A model generated the notes under the pieces. That model was not told where the DNA came from, made no database searches, and was given only the letters and a program-made list of their open reading frames with translations. A stretch of 64,000 nt of DNA, from assembly GCA_046346665.1 (NCBI GenBank), contig JAXMHQ010000001.1, positions 1 to 64,000 on the forward strand, given 5' to 3'. Of the stretch, positions 46,824 through 56,111 are shown in pieces. The stretch comes from JAXMHQ01 sp046346665 (lineage in GTDB: Bacteria > Verrucomicrobiota > Verrucomicrobiia > Limisphaerales > JAXMHQ01). The position numbers were made by a program, and so were the translations under genes. Each line of letters begins with the position of its first letter. The stretch's first letter is position 1.

Positions 46824-48224
46824 ATGAAAAAATCGTCTCCAGTCTCCCGCAGCGGCCGCTTCTCCGAAGGACCCGCGGCCGATGTCGCGCAGTTCACCGA
46901 GTCGATCTCGTTCGACTGGCGGCTCTGGCGCCAGGATATCCTCGGCTCCATGGCCCATGCCACCATGCTGCGCAAAATCGGCATCCTGACCGCCGCCGAA
47001 CTCAAGACGATCCTCCGCACCCTCGACGACATCGCCCAGGAAATCCAGGCCGGCAGCTTCCAGTGGAAACCCGAGCTCGAAGACGTCCACATGAACATCG
47101 AGGCGGAGCTGACCCGCCGCGAACCCGCCGGCGCCAAACTCCACACCGGCCGGTCCCGGAACGACCAGGTCGCCCTCGACATGCGGCTCTGGCTGCGGGA
47201 CGAAATCTCGGACCTGACCCGCGGATTGCGCGGCCTTCAACGGGCGCTCACCGCGCTCGCCGGCCGTTATCCCGAGGTGCTCATCCCGGGTTACACCCAC
47301 CTCCAGCGCGCCCAGCCCGTCTACTTCGCCCACCACCTCCTGGCCTACGTCGAAATGCTCGACCGCGACCATCAACGGCTGACCGACTGCTTTTCGCGCG
47401 TGAACGTCTGCCCGCTCGGCAGCGGCGCCATCGCCGGATCCACCCTGCCCCTCGCCCGCGAGGTCGTCGCGAAATTGCTCGGGTTCGAAGACGCCGACGG
47501 CAACCCGCGCCTGACAACCAATTCCATGGACGCGGTCAGCGACCGGGATTTCGCCGTCGAATTCTGCGCCGCCGCCGCGCTGCTCGCCGTCCACCTCTCC
47601 CGCCTGTCGGAGGACATCATCCTGTGGGCCACGGCGGAATTCGGATTCGTCCGCCTGCCCGACGCCTACACGACCGGCTCGTCGCTGATGCCGCAGAAGA
47701 AAAATCCCGACGTGGCCGAACTGGCGCGCGGCAAAAGCGCCCGCGTGATCGGCAACCTCGTGGCGCTGCTCACGCTGCTGAAGGGCCTGCCAATGACCTA
47801 CAACCGCGACCTGCAGGAGGACAAGGAACGCCTTTTCGACACGGCCGACACGGTGCGCGCAACGGTTTCGATTCTTGCCGCCATGCTCCCGAAGATCGAG
47901 GTTCGCGCCGACGCGTGCGCGGCCGCGGTCGCGGATCCCTCGCTGCTGGCAACCGACCTGGCGGATTACCTGGTTCAGAAAGGGCTGGCGTTCCGGCAGG
48001 CGCACCATGCCGTCGGCGCGCTGGTGGCACGGGCCGAAAAGTCCGGCAAACGCCTCGACCAACTCACACTCCAGGAACTCAAGGCGGAACAGGAATTGTT
48101 CGGACGCGACGCGCTGGAATTGTTCGATTTGAAACGGGCGATGGCGCGCCGCAACCTGCCGGGCGCCCCCGGCCCGCAGGAGATCCACAAGCAACTCGCC
48201 CGCTGGAATCGGATGCTCAAGTGA
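46824..48224 (+). CDS. argH: Argininosuccinate lyase
   Basis: This 466-aa enzyme cleaves argininosuccinate to arginine and fumarate. It shows the fumarase/aspartase-superfamily signature GSSLMPQKKNPD, with the catalytic Ser in the flexible loop. It also has LHTGRSRNDQVALDMRLW, GYTHLQRAQPV and PLGSGAIAGSTLPL. Length is normal. No other arginine genes are adjacent. Its TGA stop abuts the fold-back repeat at 48222-48313. Confidence 0.97.
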   Translation: MKKSSPVSRSGRFSEGPAADVAQFTESISFDWRLWRQDILGSMAHATMLRKIGILTAAELKTILRTLDDIAQEIQAGSFQWKPELEDVHMNIEAELTRREPAGAKLHTGRSRNDQVALDMRLWLRDEISDLTRGLRGLQRALTALAGRYPEVLIPGYTHLQRAQPVYFAHHLLAYVEMLDRDHQRLTDCFSRVNVCPLGSGAIAGSTLPLAREVVAKLLGFEDADGNPRLTTNSMDAVSDRDFAVEFCAAAALLAVHLSRLSEDIILWATAEFGFVRLPDAYTTGSSLMPQKKNPDVAELARGKSARVIGNLVALLTLLKGLPMTYNRDLQEDKERLFDTADTVRATVSILAAMLPKIEVRADACAAAVADPSLLATDLADYLVQKGLAFRQAHHAVGALVARAEKSGKRLDQLTLQELKAEQELFGRDALELFDLKRAMARRNLPGAPGPQEIHKQLARWNRMLK

Positions 48225-48313
48225 AGGCAGAAGGCGGAATGTAGAATGGAGAATTGCACGGAATACAGTTCGGCGCGTCATTCTGCATTCCTCATTCTGC
48301 CTTCTGCATTTCA
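48222..48313. repeat. Fold-back repeat of GAAGGCAGAATG words after argH
   Basis: TGAAGGCAGAAGGCGGAATG followed by TAGAATGGAGAATTGC (48222-48257) is complementary to TCATTCTGCATTCCTC and ATTCTGCCTTCTGCATTTCA (48279-48313). The argH stop TGA is the first three bases of the repeat. The same words occur at 46677-46702 and 63951-63982. Confidence 0.85.
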
Positions 48314-48424
48314 CCCGACGCGCGTCGGGTCAGTTTTGCGTTTACACCTCCCGGCAGGCTCCGCAGTATTGGCGGGCACAAATAACACACAGCGGTCCGG
48401 CGCCCGGGCAACGCACTGAGTTCG

Positions 48425-50101
48425 ATGAGAACCACCAAATCCACCGGCAAACCCATCACGGCCATCGTCCTGGCCGCGGGAAATCCTTCCCCGGCGCTCG
48501 GCGCCATTTTCGGCCAGACCTCCTCCGCCATGGTCCCGGTCAACGGCCGGCCCATCATCCACTGGCTCCTCACTTACCTCCGGCGCGAAGGCATTCACCG
48601 CGTCATCCTCGGATTGCGCCAGACCGAGGCCCGGCTCCCGCGCTTCGTCCAGCAGGCCTTCGGAAAAATCCAGCAGATCACCTGCATCCCGATCTCCGAA
48701 GACCGCGGCCCGGGCTACACGCTGCTCAAATGCCTCGAACAACTCGAGCCCGGCCAGCCCTGCCTCGTCGTGCTCGGCGATACGCTGTTCGAATTCCCCG
48801 CCAAACCCGCCGACCGCTTCGCATCGGACTTCGTCCTGACCAGCCCCGTCCAGGATGCCTCGCGCTGGTGCCTGGCCAAAATCGCGCCGTCCAAACGCGT
48901 CCTCAGCCTCGCCGACAAACCCGCCGCCAACCCCGACGGCTGGCCCGCCCTCGTCGGCGTCTATTATTTCACCGACGGCGAACCCGCCCGGCGCGAATTG
49001 CAGTCCGCCCTCGACCGCGGCGAACCTTCCCTCCAGCTCCGGCACGCCCTGCAACCCTACATCGCCGCCCGCAAACTCCAGGCCCGGCCGGCCGGCGAAT
49101 GGTTCGATTGCGGCAACCTCGATTTTCTCACCAGCTCGCGCCGCCGCCTCCTCCAGGCCCGCAGCTTCAACGCCGTCCAGATCGACGACCTCCACGGCAC
49201 CATCACCAAGCGCAGCACGCACACGTCGAAATTCCTCAACGAAATCAATTATTACCGGCTCGTCCCCCGCGACCTCGCCACGTTCTTTCCCCGCCTGGTC
49301 GACTTTTCGCTGGAACCCAAAAACCTGTTTCTCACGCTCGAATATTACGGATACCCCACGCTCTCCGAAATCTGGACCTTCGAGGAACTCGGCGGCGCCT
49401 ACTGGAAAGCCGTGTTCCAGTCGCTCCAGAAAATTCTAAACTGCTTCCAGCAATACACCTACGAGCTGTCCCCCGCCGCCGTGTTCCGGTTTTACTGGCA
49501 GAAAACCGTCGACCGCATCCAGGCCTTCGCCGCCCAGTCCCCCGAGTTCGCCCGGCTCGTCCGCGCCAATCGCGTCGAACTGAACGGCCAAACCCTCGAC
49601 GGCTGGCCCAAAATCCAGCGCGAACTCGAAAACCGCCTCCGCCGCATCGCCGCCAAACCCCGCGGCCAGATCATCCACGGCGACCTCTGCTTCCCTAACA
49701 TCCTTTACGATCCTCTCTCGCGCCTGTTCAAATTCATCGATCCCCGCGGCAGCTTCGGGGAATCCGGCATCTACGGCGACGGCCGATACGACCTCGCCAA
49801 GCTGCTGCATTCGCTCGACGGCGGATACGATTTCCTCATCCACGACATGTATTCGCTGGAACGCGACGGGGACAAGCTCCGGTTGCACCAGTTTTTCCCC
49901 GGCACACGGCCCGCCGTGCTGCGGTCGTTCCAGGAAGTGTTCGGCGCCTGCGCCGACCTCCGGGAGGTCCGCGCCCTCGAAGGCCTCCTGTTCCTCTCCA
50001 TGTGCCCGCTGCACCAGGATCATCCCCCGCGCCAGTTCGCGATGTTCGCCACCGGCCTGCGGATTCTCAACGAATTGCTACACCATGAAGATATGCATTG
50101 A
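48425..50101 (+). CDS. Nucleotidyltransferase-phosphotransferase fusion protein
   Basis: This 558-aa protein has an N-terminal sugar-nucleotidyltransferase fold (about 10-240; TAIVLAAGNPSPALGAIF, PVNGRPIIHWLLTYLRREGI). An aminoglycoside/choline-kinase-like phosphotransferase follows (about 250-550), with the catalytic loop IIHGDLCFPNILYD near residue 417 and FIDPRGSFG as metal site. The usual GxGTR...PK signature of the first domain is degraded (PV replaces PK), so its transferase activity is doubtful. The next gene overlaps it by 17 bases. A role in activating a surface-polymer precursor is inferred from context. Confidence 0.83.
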   Translation: MRTTKSTGKPITAIVLAAGNPSPALGAIFGQTSSAMVPVNGRPIIHWLLTYLRREGIHRVILGLRQTEARLPRFVQQAFGKIQQITCIPISEDRGPGYTLLKCLEQLEPGQPCLVVLGDTLFEFPAKPADRFASDFVLTSPVQDASRWCLAKIAPSKRVLSLADKPAANPDGWPALVGVYYFTDGEPARRELQSALDRGEPSLQLRHALQPYIAARKLQARPAGEWFDCGNLDFLTSSRRRLLQARSFNAVQIDDLHGTITKRSTHTSKFLNEINYYRLVPRDLATFFPRLVDFSLEPKNLFLTLEYYGYPTLSEIWTFEELGGAYWKAVFQSLQKILNCFQQYTYELSPAAVFRFYWQKTVDRIQAFAAQSPEFARLVRANRVELNGQTLDGWPKIQRELENRLRRIAAKPRGQIIHGDLCFPNILYDPLSRLFKFIDPRGSFGESGIYGDGRYDLAKLLHSLDGGYDFLIHDMYSLERDGDKLRLHQFFPGTRPAVLRSFQEVFGACADLREVRALEGLLFLSMCPLHQDHPPRQFAMFATGLRILNELLHHEDMH

Positions 50102-50483
50102 TGTCGACGGCGTCCTGTGCGAACTGCGGCGCCCCGAACAAACCTACGCCGACGTCCAGCCCCTCCCCGGCGCCGTGGAAAAAATGACCGCCCTCAAACA
50201 GGCCGGCCATTACATCATCCTCTCCACCGCCCGCCACATGGCCACCTGCAACAGCAACGTCGGACTCGTCGTCGCGCGCCAGGGCAAAACCCTCCTCGAC
50301 TGGCTCGCGAAACACGCCATTCCCTACGACGAAATCTGGTTCGGAAAACCCCACGCCGACGTCTACATCGACGACAACGCCTACCGGTTCACGTCCTGGA
50401 ACGAAGTCTCTCCCGACGGCAGCTCCCTGCCGTTGAGCCGCGAAAAAGCGGCGAAACTCAACAAGACCACCGCGGCCGCCTGA
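50085..50483 (+). CDS. Small HAD-superfamily phosphatase
   Basis: This 132-aa cap-less HAD protein has motif I CIDVDGVLCEL, motif II ILSTARH and a late acidic motif VYIDDNAYRF. Such short proteins occur in capsule and lipopolysaccharide loci as phosphatases of sugar or headgroup phosphates. It starts inside the end of the preceding fusion gene and is followed 13 bases later by a nucleotidyltransferase gene. Confidence 0.85.
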   Translation: MKICIDVDGVLCELRRPEQTYADVQPLPGAVEKMTALKQAGHYIILSTARHMATCNSNVGLVVARQGKTLLDWLAKHAIPYDEIWFGKPHADVYIDDNAYRFTSWNEVSPDGSSLPLSREKAAKLNKTTAAA

Positions 50484-50496
50484 CCCAATCTTTCCC

Positions 50497-51246
50497 ATGA
50501 GCACCGACCGAAAACTCAATATCGTCATGCCCATGGCGGGCCTCGGCAGCCGGTTTCGCCAGGCCGGGTTCACCGTCCCGAAACCGCTCATCGAAGTCCG
50601 CGGCCGGCCCATGTACGCCTGGGCCACCGACAGCCTCCCGCTCGACCACGGCACCCGCCTCATTTTCATCCTGCTCGCCACCCAGCCCGAATGCCCGGAT
50701 CTCCAGCGCGACATCCAGCAACGCTACGCGCGACACAAACCCATCATCCTGACCGTGCCCGAACTCACCGCCGGCCAGGCCATCACAGTCCTCCGCGCCC
50801 GCGATTACATCCACAACGACGAAGCCCTCCTCATCCATAACGCCGACACCGCGTTCGATGCCAACCCCGCCTGGGTCAACGACGCCTGGGACCGCGGTTG
50901 CGAAGGCGCCCTGCTCGTGTTTCCGTCGAACGAAAAACGCTGGAGTTTTTCCCGCGAAAATTCCGAAGGCTGGGTCGACCTCGTCCGCGAAAAGGAAGTC
51001 ATCTCGCCCTGGGCCACCACCGGCACCTACTGGTTCCGCAAGGGCAGCGATTTCGTCAACGCCGCCGAAGAACGCGTCCGCTCCGGCCGCCGCGAAGCCA
51101 GCGAATATTACGTCGGCCCCCTCTACAACGACCTCATCGCCCGCGGCTCCAAGGTGAAGAATTACCCGATCGAAAAGTTGTACTGCTTCGGCACACCCGA
51201 AGACCTCGAAGCGACCTTGAAGGACCTCCAAAGTTCCGGACGGTAA
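50497..51246 (+). CDS. Sugar-phosphate nucleotidyltransferase
   Basis: This 249-aa protein has the canonical signature NIVMPMAGLGSRFRQAGFTV followed by PKPLIEVRGRPM. The metal-binding HNADTAFD and the closing YPIEKLYCFGTPEDLEATLK complete the fold. Unlike the fusion protein upstream, its active-site residues look intact. It should transfer a nucleoside monophosphate to a sugar or small phosphorylated headgroup. It is third in the cassette and ends before a convergent aldolase gene. Confidence 0.88.
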   Translation: MSTDRKLNIVMPMAGLGSRFRQAGFTVPKPLIEVRGRPMYAWATDSLPLDHGTRLIFILLATQPECPDLQRDIQQRYARHKPIILTVPELTAGQAITVLRARDYIHNDEALLIHNADTAFDANPAWVNDAWDRGCEGALLVFPSNEKRWSFSRENSEGWVDLVREKEVISPWATTGTYWFRKGSDFVNAAEERVRSGRREASEYYVGPLYNDLIARGSKVKNYPIEKLYCFGTPEDLEATLKDLQSSGR

Positions 51247-51268
51247 GCCGTCAAGCCGCCGAACAGTC

Positions 51269-51326
51269 GTCCGCAGATTGCGCCGGGCTCACAGATAATC
51301 TGTGTCAATCTGCGGAATCTGCGGAC
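51269..51326. repeat. Hairpin repeat between convergent genes
   Basis: GTCCGCAGATT (51269-51279) and AATCTGCGGAC (51316-51326) are perfect 11-base reverse complements. Further CAGAT...ATCTG pairing in the loop extends the fold. It separates the plus-strand nucleotidyltransferase cassette from the minus-strand rhamnose operon. Confidence 0.8.
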
Positions 51327-51355
51327 AAAAGGGCTGGAGCTTTTCTGAAAATGTC

Positions 51356-52120
51356 CTATTCGAGTTTGAGCAGTTTCCGCCGCAGCGCCTCGTCCGGCCG
51401 CCCCGAAATCCGGCGCACATTCGCCGCCGACAAAAACACCGGGCCGCCCAAAGCGGCCGCCCCCAGCCAGATCCGGGCCGCCTTCTCCGCCATGAACATC
51501 GCGGCCCGCACCGCTTCCGGTGTCGGACCCAGCGTGATGATGCCATGATTTTGCAGGAGGATCACGCGGGGCAAACGGCCGTGTTTTTTGATGAACCGCC
51601 GGGTGCCCCCGCGAATGGCTTGCGCCAGCCGCATGCCCGGATCGGTGTAAGGCACCCAAACCGACTCGATGTCGCAGCAGACAATCTCGTCCGGAAACAG
51701 CCGCCGAGCGGCAAATTCCCGCGCGCGCGGCGAGCAGAGGATGCTGTTGACGGCCGGCGCGTGGGAATGTCCCACAAATTCCACGCCGGGCAGCGACAGC
51801 AGCCAGGCGTGAAACAACGCTTCGACGGAAGGTTTTCGCGCGCGCGAATCGACGCGTGAATCCAGCAGCGCGACTTCCACCTCGGAATCGGCAAAACGTT
51901 TCCGGTCCATGAACGCGCACAACTTCCGGCTGCGGCACTCGACCACGTCCCCGGGCCGAAGGGTTGCCAGGCTGGACCCGCTCGCCTTGACCAGGAATCT
52001 TTCGGCGTCCAGCCGGACCGAGGTGTTCCCTTCACCGAGAATGGCCAGGGGATAATGCGGATCGGCCAGAGAATGCGAAAGCTGCAGGAGCGCCTGGAGT
52101 TTTTCGGATCGTGCGTTCAT
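51356..52120 (-). CDS. Class II aldolase/adducin family protein
   Basis: This 254-aa protein has the zinc-binding HxH in FVGHSHAPAVNSIL and a third His in LLQNHGIITLG. The phosphate-binding ILGEGNTSVRLD near the N terminus is typical. In a rhamnose operon it is most simply rhamnulose-1-phosphate aldolase, giving dihydroxyacetone phosphate and lactaldehyde. It is not a close RhaD by sequence, so the substrate is inferred. It is the last gene of the operon, 46 bases after rhaT. Confidence 0.85.
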   Translation of the reverse strand: MNARSEKLQALLQLSHSLADPHYPLAILGEGNTSVRLDAERFLVKASGSSLATLRPGDVVECRSRKLCAFMDRKRFADSEVEVALLDSRVDSRARKPSVEALFHAWLLSLPGVEFVGHSHAPAVNSILCSPRAREFAARRLFPDEIVCCDIESVWVPYTDPGMRLAQAIRGGTRRFIKKHGRLPRVILLQNHGIITLGPTPEAVRAAMFMAEKAARIWLGAAALGGPVFLSAANVRRISGRPDEALRRKLLKLE

Positions 52121-52166
52121 AACAAATTTTACCGAATGCGGGCGGAGTCGCCTGCAAGAGAATCAA

Positions 52167-53288
52167 TCATTGTCCCCGCGTTTTGAGATAGGTGCCGCCC
52201 CCGATGATGCAGGTGGACAAGATCAGAGTGAGAATGCCGATCGCCATCACCCCGTGCGTTCTCCGGCTCGATCCTTTCCATTCGTGCAGAATCCACCCCC
52301 ACATCGTGCTGAAAATGATGATGCTGGCCATGTGAAGCGTCCAGGACGCGAACCCGAATTTGCCCATCTGCGATTCGCCCATGGTGTAGAAGAAGAACTG
52401 GAAATACCAGCAGGTGCCTGCGAGTGCGGAAAACCCGTAATTGGCGAGCACGGGAACCGGGCGGTCGTCCGCCGGGCCGGCTCCCCCCGCGGCCGGGGTC
52501 CGCGCCCGCGCGCTGATGTACTGGTATCCGGTCCGGTTCCGAATGTTGAGCAGGACGCACCAGATGAAATTGGTCGTGAAACCGCCGAGCAGCACGACGA
52601 CGAGTTTGGCGAGCCCGGTCCATAGCGCCGGCGTGCCTGCGGCGCCGGATGCCTGCGCGATCGGCGTTCCGGCCGTGAGAGCGAACGAAAAACAGGCGCT
52701 CATGATGCCGGAGAAAGTTCCCACGAGGATCCCCTTCCTGAAGTTAAACTCCGAAATGGTCTTTTTCTTTTCGGCCTCCGGAAGTTCGCGTTCCTTCATG
52801 AGCCCCGCATAGGCGGCAATGGCGATCCCAACCAGGCACACCAACACCCCGAAAAGCGTCACGCGCCCGGCAGTGCTCGACGCGATTTGAACGATGTCTT
52901 CCGGACACGGGATCTGGGGCAGGAACATTTTGAACACGGGCGGCAGCAGCGTGCCGAACGCGGCGCAGTAACCCAAAGCGACGCCCATTCCCAGCGACAT
53001 CCCCAGATACCGCATGGTCAATCCAAACGTCAGCCCGCCCAAACCCCAGAGCGCTCCGAACAAATACGTCCAGCCCAGCGTGCTCAAGGACTGCTGCTGA
53101 ACGCTTCCCGCGACGTTTTTCGTCAGCAGGAGGGCCAGCACCCAGGGGCAAATGATCCAGGAAAAAAATCCGCCGACGAGCCAGTAGGTTTCCCACGCCC
53201 ATTTCCGGACGCCCTTGTACGGCACGTAAAAACTTCCGGATGCCAGGCCGCCTAACCAATGATAAACAACTCCAAGCAGTGGATTCAT
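52167..53288 (-). CDS. rhaT: L-rhamnose/proton symporter
   Basis: This 373-aa protein has about ten hydrophobic segments, starts NPLLGVVYHWLGGLASGSFY and contains MRYLGMSLGMGVALGYCAAF, features of RhaT in the drug/metabolite transporter fold. A hydrophilic loop near residue 265 (ARARTPAAGGAGPADDRPVP) is longer than in the E. coli protein. It imports L-rhamnose with protons across the inner membrane. It lies nine bases downstream of rhaA. Confidence 0.92.
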   Translation of the reverse strand: MNPLLGVVYHWLGGLASGSFYVPYKGVRKWAWETYWLVGGFFSWIICPWVLALLLTKNVAGSVQQQSLSTLGWTYLFGALWGLGGLTFGLTMRYLGMSLGMGVALGYCAAFGTLLPPVFKMFLPQIPCPEDIVQIASSTAGRVTLFGVLVCLVGIAIAAYAGLMKERELPEAEKKKTISEFNFRKGILVGTFSGIMSACFSFALTAGTPIAQASGAAGTPALWTGLAKLVVVLLGGFTTNFIWCVLLNIRNRTGYQYISARARTPAAGGAGPADDRPVPVLANYGFSALAGTCWYFQFFFYTMGESQMGKFGFASWTLHMASIIIFSTMWGWILHEWKGSSRRTHGVMAIGILTLILSTCIIGGGTYLKTRGQ

Positions 53289-53297
53289 GTTGTGAGA

Positions 53298-54560
53298 TCA
53301 GGCGCGCCGGCTGAGGACCTTCTTTTCGTAGGACCTGGCTTCGGCCAGCCAGGCTTCGCCCGCGGGGACTCCCTCCTTCAAACAAAAATAATCCCAGACC
53401 GCTCCGAACGGCAGGGACTTCGCCTCCTCCATCAGCGCCAGGCGGCCGGTGTAATCCCCCTCGCGCTCGAGAGCCATGAACGCCGGATACGGCTCGAGCA
53501 TGGCCACGCAGAGCGCCCGGAGCACATTGCGCGCGCCAATCACCCACGCCGCAACCCGGTTGATGCTCGCATCGAAGAAGTCCAGCCCGATGTGCGCGCG
53601 GTCCAGGTAATCGCCCCGAACCAGCTCCTGCGCCAGGCCCAGCAGTTCGTCGGTCAGCGTGACGACATGGTCGCTGTCCCATCGCACACCCCGGCTCACA
53701 TGCAGCAGGATCCCCGGCACAAAACAGAGAACCGACGAAATCTTGTCGGCCACATTCTCCGTCGGATGATAATGCCCCGCGTCCAGGCAAACGAGCGTCC
53801 GGTTCTTCACCGCATAACCAAGATAAAACTCGTGCATCCCGACCGTGTAACTTTCCGCTCCGATGCCGAACAGCTTCCCCTCGACCGCATCCAGGTTGTG
53901 CTTCGGATTGAGTTTCTTCCGGAACACTTCGTCGAGCGATTCCCGCAGACGTTCACGCGGACCCCGCCGGTCGGCCGGCGTATCCTTCATCCCGTCCGGA
54001 ATCCACACATTCGTCACCGCGGCGGAATTCAACGCTTTCCCCATCGCCGCCCCGATCTCCCGGCTCGCCTGGCAATGCTCGATCCAGAAACGCCGGATGG
54101 CTTTGTCGGGATGCGAAAGGGTGAATCCGCTCGAGGATTTCGGATGGGAAAAGCAGGTGGGATTGAAATCCAAACCGATGCCCAGCGACTTCGCCCAATC
54201 GATCCAGTCCCGGTAATGCGCGGCGGTGATCTGGTTCCGGTCGATTTTCTTTTTGCGGAAGTCGCCGTAGGACGCGTGGAGGTTGAACCGGTGCCGCCCC
54301 GGGATCAACCGGAACGCCTGTTCCGCATCCGCCCTCAATTCCGCCGGCGTGCGCGCTTTTCCCGGGTAGCTTCCCGTCGCCAGGATGCCTCCGCTCAAGG
54401 CGCCTCCGGAGAACTCGAAACCACCCACGTCGTCGCCCTGCCAGCAATGCAACGAGACCGGGACCGACTCGAGCCGGCGAAGCACGACATCCGTGTTCAC
54501 GCCCAACCCGGCAAACCGCTCGCTGGCGAGTCGGTACACAGCTTCAATGGAATAGCTCAT
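53298..54560 (-). CDS. rhaA: L-rhamnose isomerase
   Basis: This 420-aa enzyme interconverts L-rhamnose and L-rhamnulose. It shows SLHCWQGDDVGGFEF, GLDFNPTCFSHPKSSSGFTL, WIPDGMKDTPADRRGPRERL and LVCLDAGHYHPTENVADKIS, the manganese-binding region of the family. ATG 54560 (MSYSIEAVYRLASERF) gives normal length; an upstream frame to 54713 runs into rhaB and is rejected. It is 113 bases below rhaB and nine above rhaT. Confidence 0.96.
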   Translation of the reverse strand: MSYSIEAVYRLASERFAGLGVNTDVVLRRLESVPVSLHCWQGDDVGGFEFSGGALSGGILATGSYPGKARTPAELRADAEQAFRLIPGRHRFNLHASYGDFRKKKIDRNQITAAHYRDWIDWAKSLGIGLDFNPTCFSHPKSSSGFTLSHPDKAIRRFWIEHCQASREIGAAMGKALNSAAVTNVWIPDGMKDTPADRRGPRERLRESLDEVFRKKLNPKHNLDAVEGKLFGIGAESYTVGMHEFYLGYAVKNRTLVCLDAGHYHPTENVADKISSVLCFVPGILLHVSRGVRWDSDHVVTLTDELLGLAQELVRGDYLDRAHIGLDFFDASINRVAAWVIGARNVLRALCVAMLEPYPAFMALEREGDYTGRLALMEEAKSLPFGAVWDYFCLKEGVPAGEAWLAEARSYEKKVLSRRA

Positions 54561-54673
54561 GCAGTTTTTACGGCATCGCAGCCGGCCAGTCTCCGGAGAA
54601 CCGGGTGCGGCGACGATGCCACAAACGTCGCCGGGATGGAACACCAAATCCAACGGTGGAACGGGCCCGATCC

Positions 54674-56107
54674 TCACCGCCGCGCCGGTTCGAAACGCTC
54701 CATCGAACCGCACTTCCGAACAACGTCCCGCATCTCCGCCAGCGAACCCAGTTCCCCGTCAGAACGGATCTGCGTGAGCAGGTTGCCCATCACGGTGGCT
54801 TCCACCGGGCCGCTGATCACAGGCCGGCCGCAGGCATCGGCGGCGAATTGATTCAGGAGCCGGCTTCGCGATCCGCCGCCAACGACATGGATGCACTCAA
54901 CAGCCTCGCCCGTCAGTTCCTCGAGCGATTGCAGCGTGTCGGAATATTTGGACGCCAGGCTTCGATACGCGCAACGGATGAGTTCGCCGTCGGTTTTCGG
55001 AACTCGCTGCTTCGTTTCACGGCAGCAGGCACGGATCACATCGGGCATGTCGGGCGGGTTGAAAAATCGCGGATCGTTCACGTCCACCACCGAGTCGCAG
55101 GAAATTGCCTTGGCAGCCAGGTCCGCCAGCCGGGCGTAGTCATATCTGCGTCCGGCCGCCTCGAATGATCGCTTGCATTGTTGCACCACCCACAGGCCCA
55201 TGATGTTTTTAAGGAGCCGGCAGGTCCCATCGATTCCGCCCTCGTTCGTCATGTTCAACTCGAGGGCCTGCGGGGACAGGACCGGCGTGGCGGTTTCAAC
55301 TCCCATGAGCGACCACGTGCCCGAGCTGATATAAGCCCAGTTGGCTTTGCCGGTGTGCGCGCTCGGGACCGCGGCAACGGCGGAAGCCGTATCGTGCGAC
55401 GGCGGAGCCACGACCTTCACGGAACCCAGGCCGGTGCGTTCGCCAAGGGACTTTCGGAATCGGCCGAGCACCGACCCGGGCGGGACGATTCCTGGCAGGA
55501 AATGTGTGGGCAGCCCGAGTTTCCGCAGGAGCGGCAGCGACCATTTGCGCCGGGTGGGATGCAGGCACTGGGACGTGGAAGCGATGGTGAACTCGGCCGT
55601 GCGCGATCCGCACATGGCCCAATGGAAGAAATCGGGCATGAACAGCAGCGTCCGCGCGGTTTCGAGAATTTGGGGCGAATGTTCCTTCCACGCCAGCAAT
55701 TGGAACAACGAATTCAGCTCCATGAATTGCAGGCCGGTTTGGGCGAAGATTTCCTGCCGGGGAACGCGTTTACAGGCACGCTCGACGAGTCCGCGAGTGC
55801 GGCTGTCCCGGTAATGGTAAGGTTGGCCGAGGATTTCCTCCTGGGCGTTGAGAAGCACGAAATCGACGCCCCAGGTGTCGACGCCCGCGGAAACGACCTG
55901 TTTGGGGAACTTTTGCCGGCGGCGGTCAGACTTCTGGATTTCCGCCCGGCCCCAGCACATCCATCAGAGGCTGCCGCCCAGTGCGACCGGCCCGTTCGGA
56001 AAGCGGTGAATTTCCTCGATGCGAAGCCGTTTGCCATTCCAAATCCCCGCGGCCACACGCCCGCTTTCGGCGCCCAGGTCAACAGCGAGGTAAACTTTCT
56101 GCCGCAT
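54674..56107 (-). pseudogene. rhaB: Rhamnulokinase, interrupted by clustered small indels
   Basis: The reading starts at ATG 56107 with MRQKVYLAVDLGAESGRVAA, an FGGY-kinase phosphate-binding start. It meets TGA at 55964-55966 (codon 48) just after FPNGPVALGGSL. Downstream, MDVLG, AEIQK, SLTAAGK and KFPKQVVSAGVDTWGVDF, parts of one conserved stretch, occur in alternating frames between 55967 and 55900. About four single-base indels are implied. From 55900 to 54674 the frame is intact (GVDTWGVDFVLLNAQEEILG to HVVGGGSRSRLLNQFAADAC). The gene is either decayed or, more likely, miscalled in the assembly, because every neighbour in the pathway is intact. Confidence 0.85.
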
Positions 56108-56111
56108 GTTA

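Noticed and set aside
55964..55966. In-frame TGA in rhaB read as selenocysteine or another recoding
   Set aside because: The residues around it are scrambled over three frames, so indels explain it better; no SECIS-like hairpin or Cys equivalent is known at this position in rhamnulokinases.
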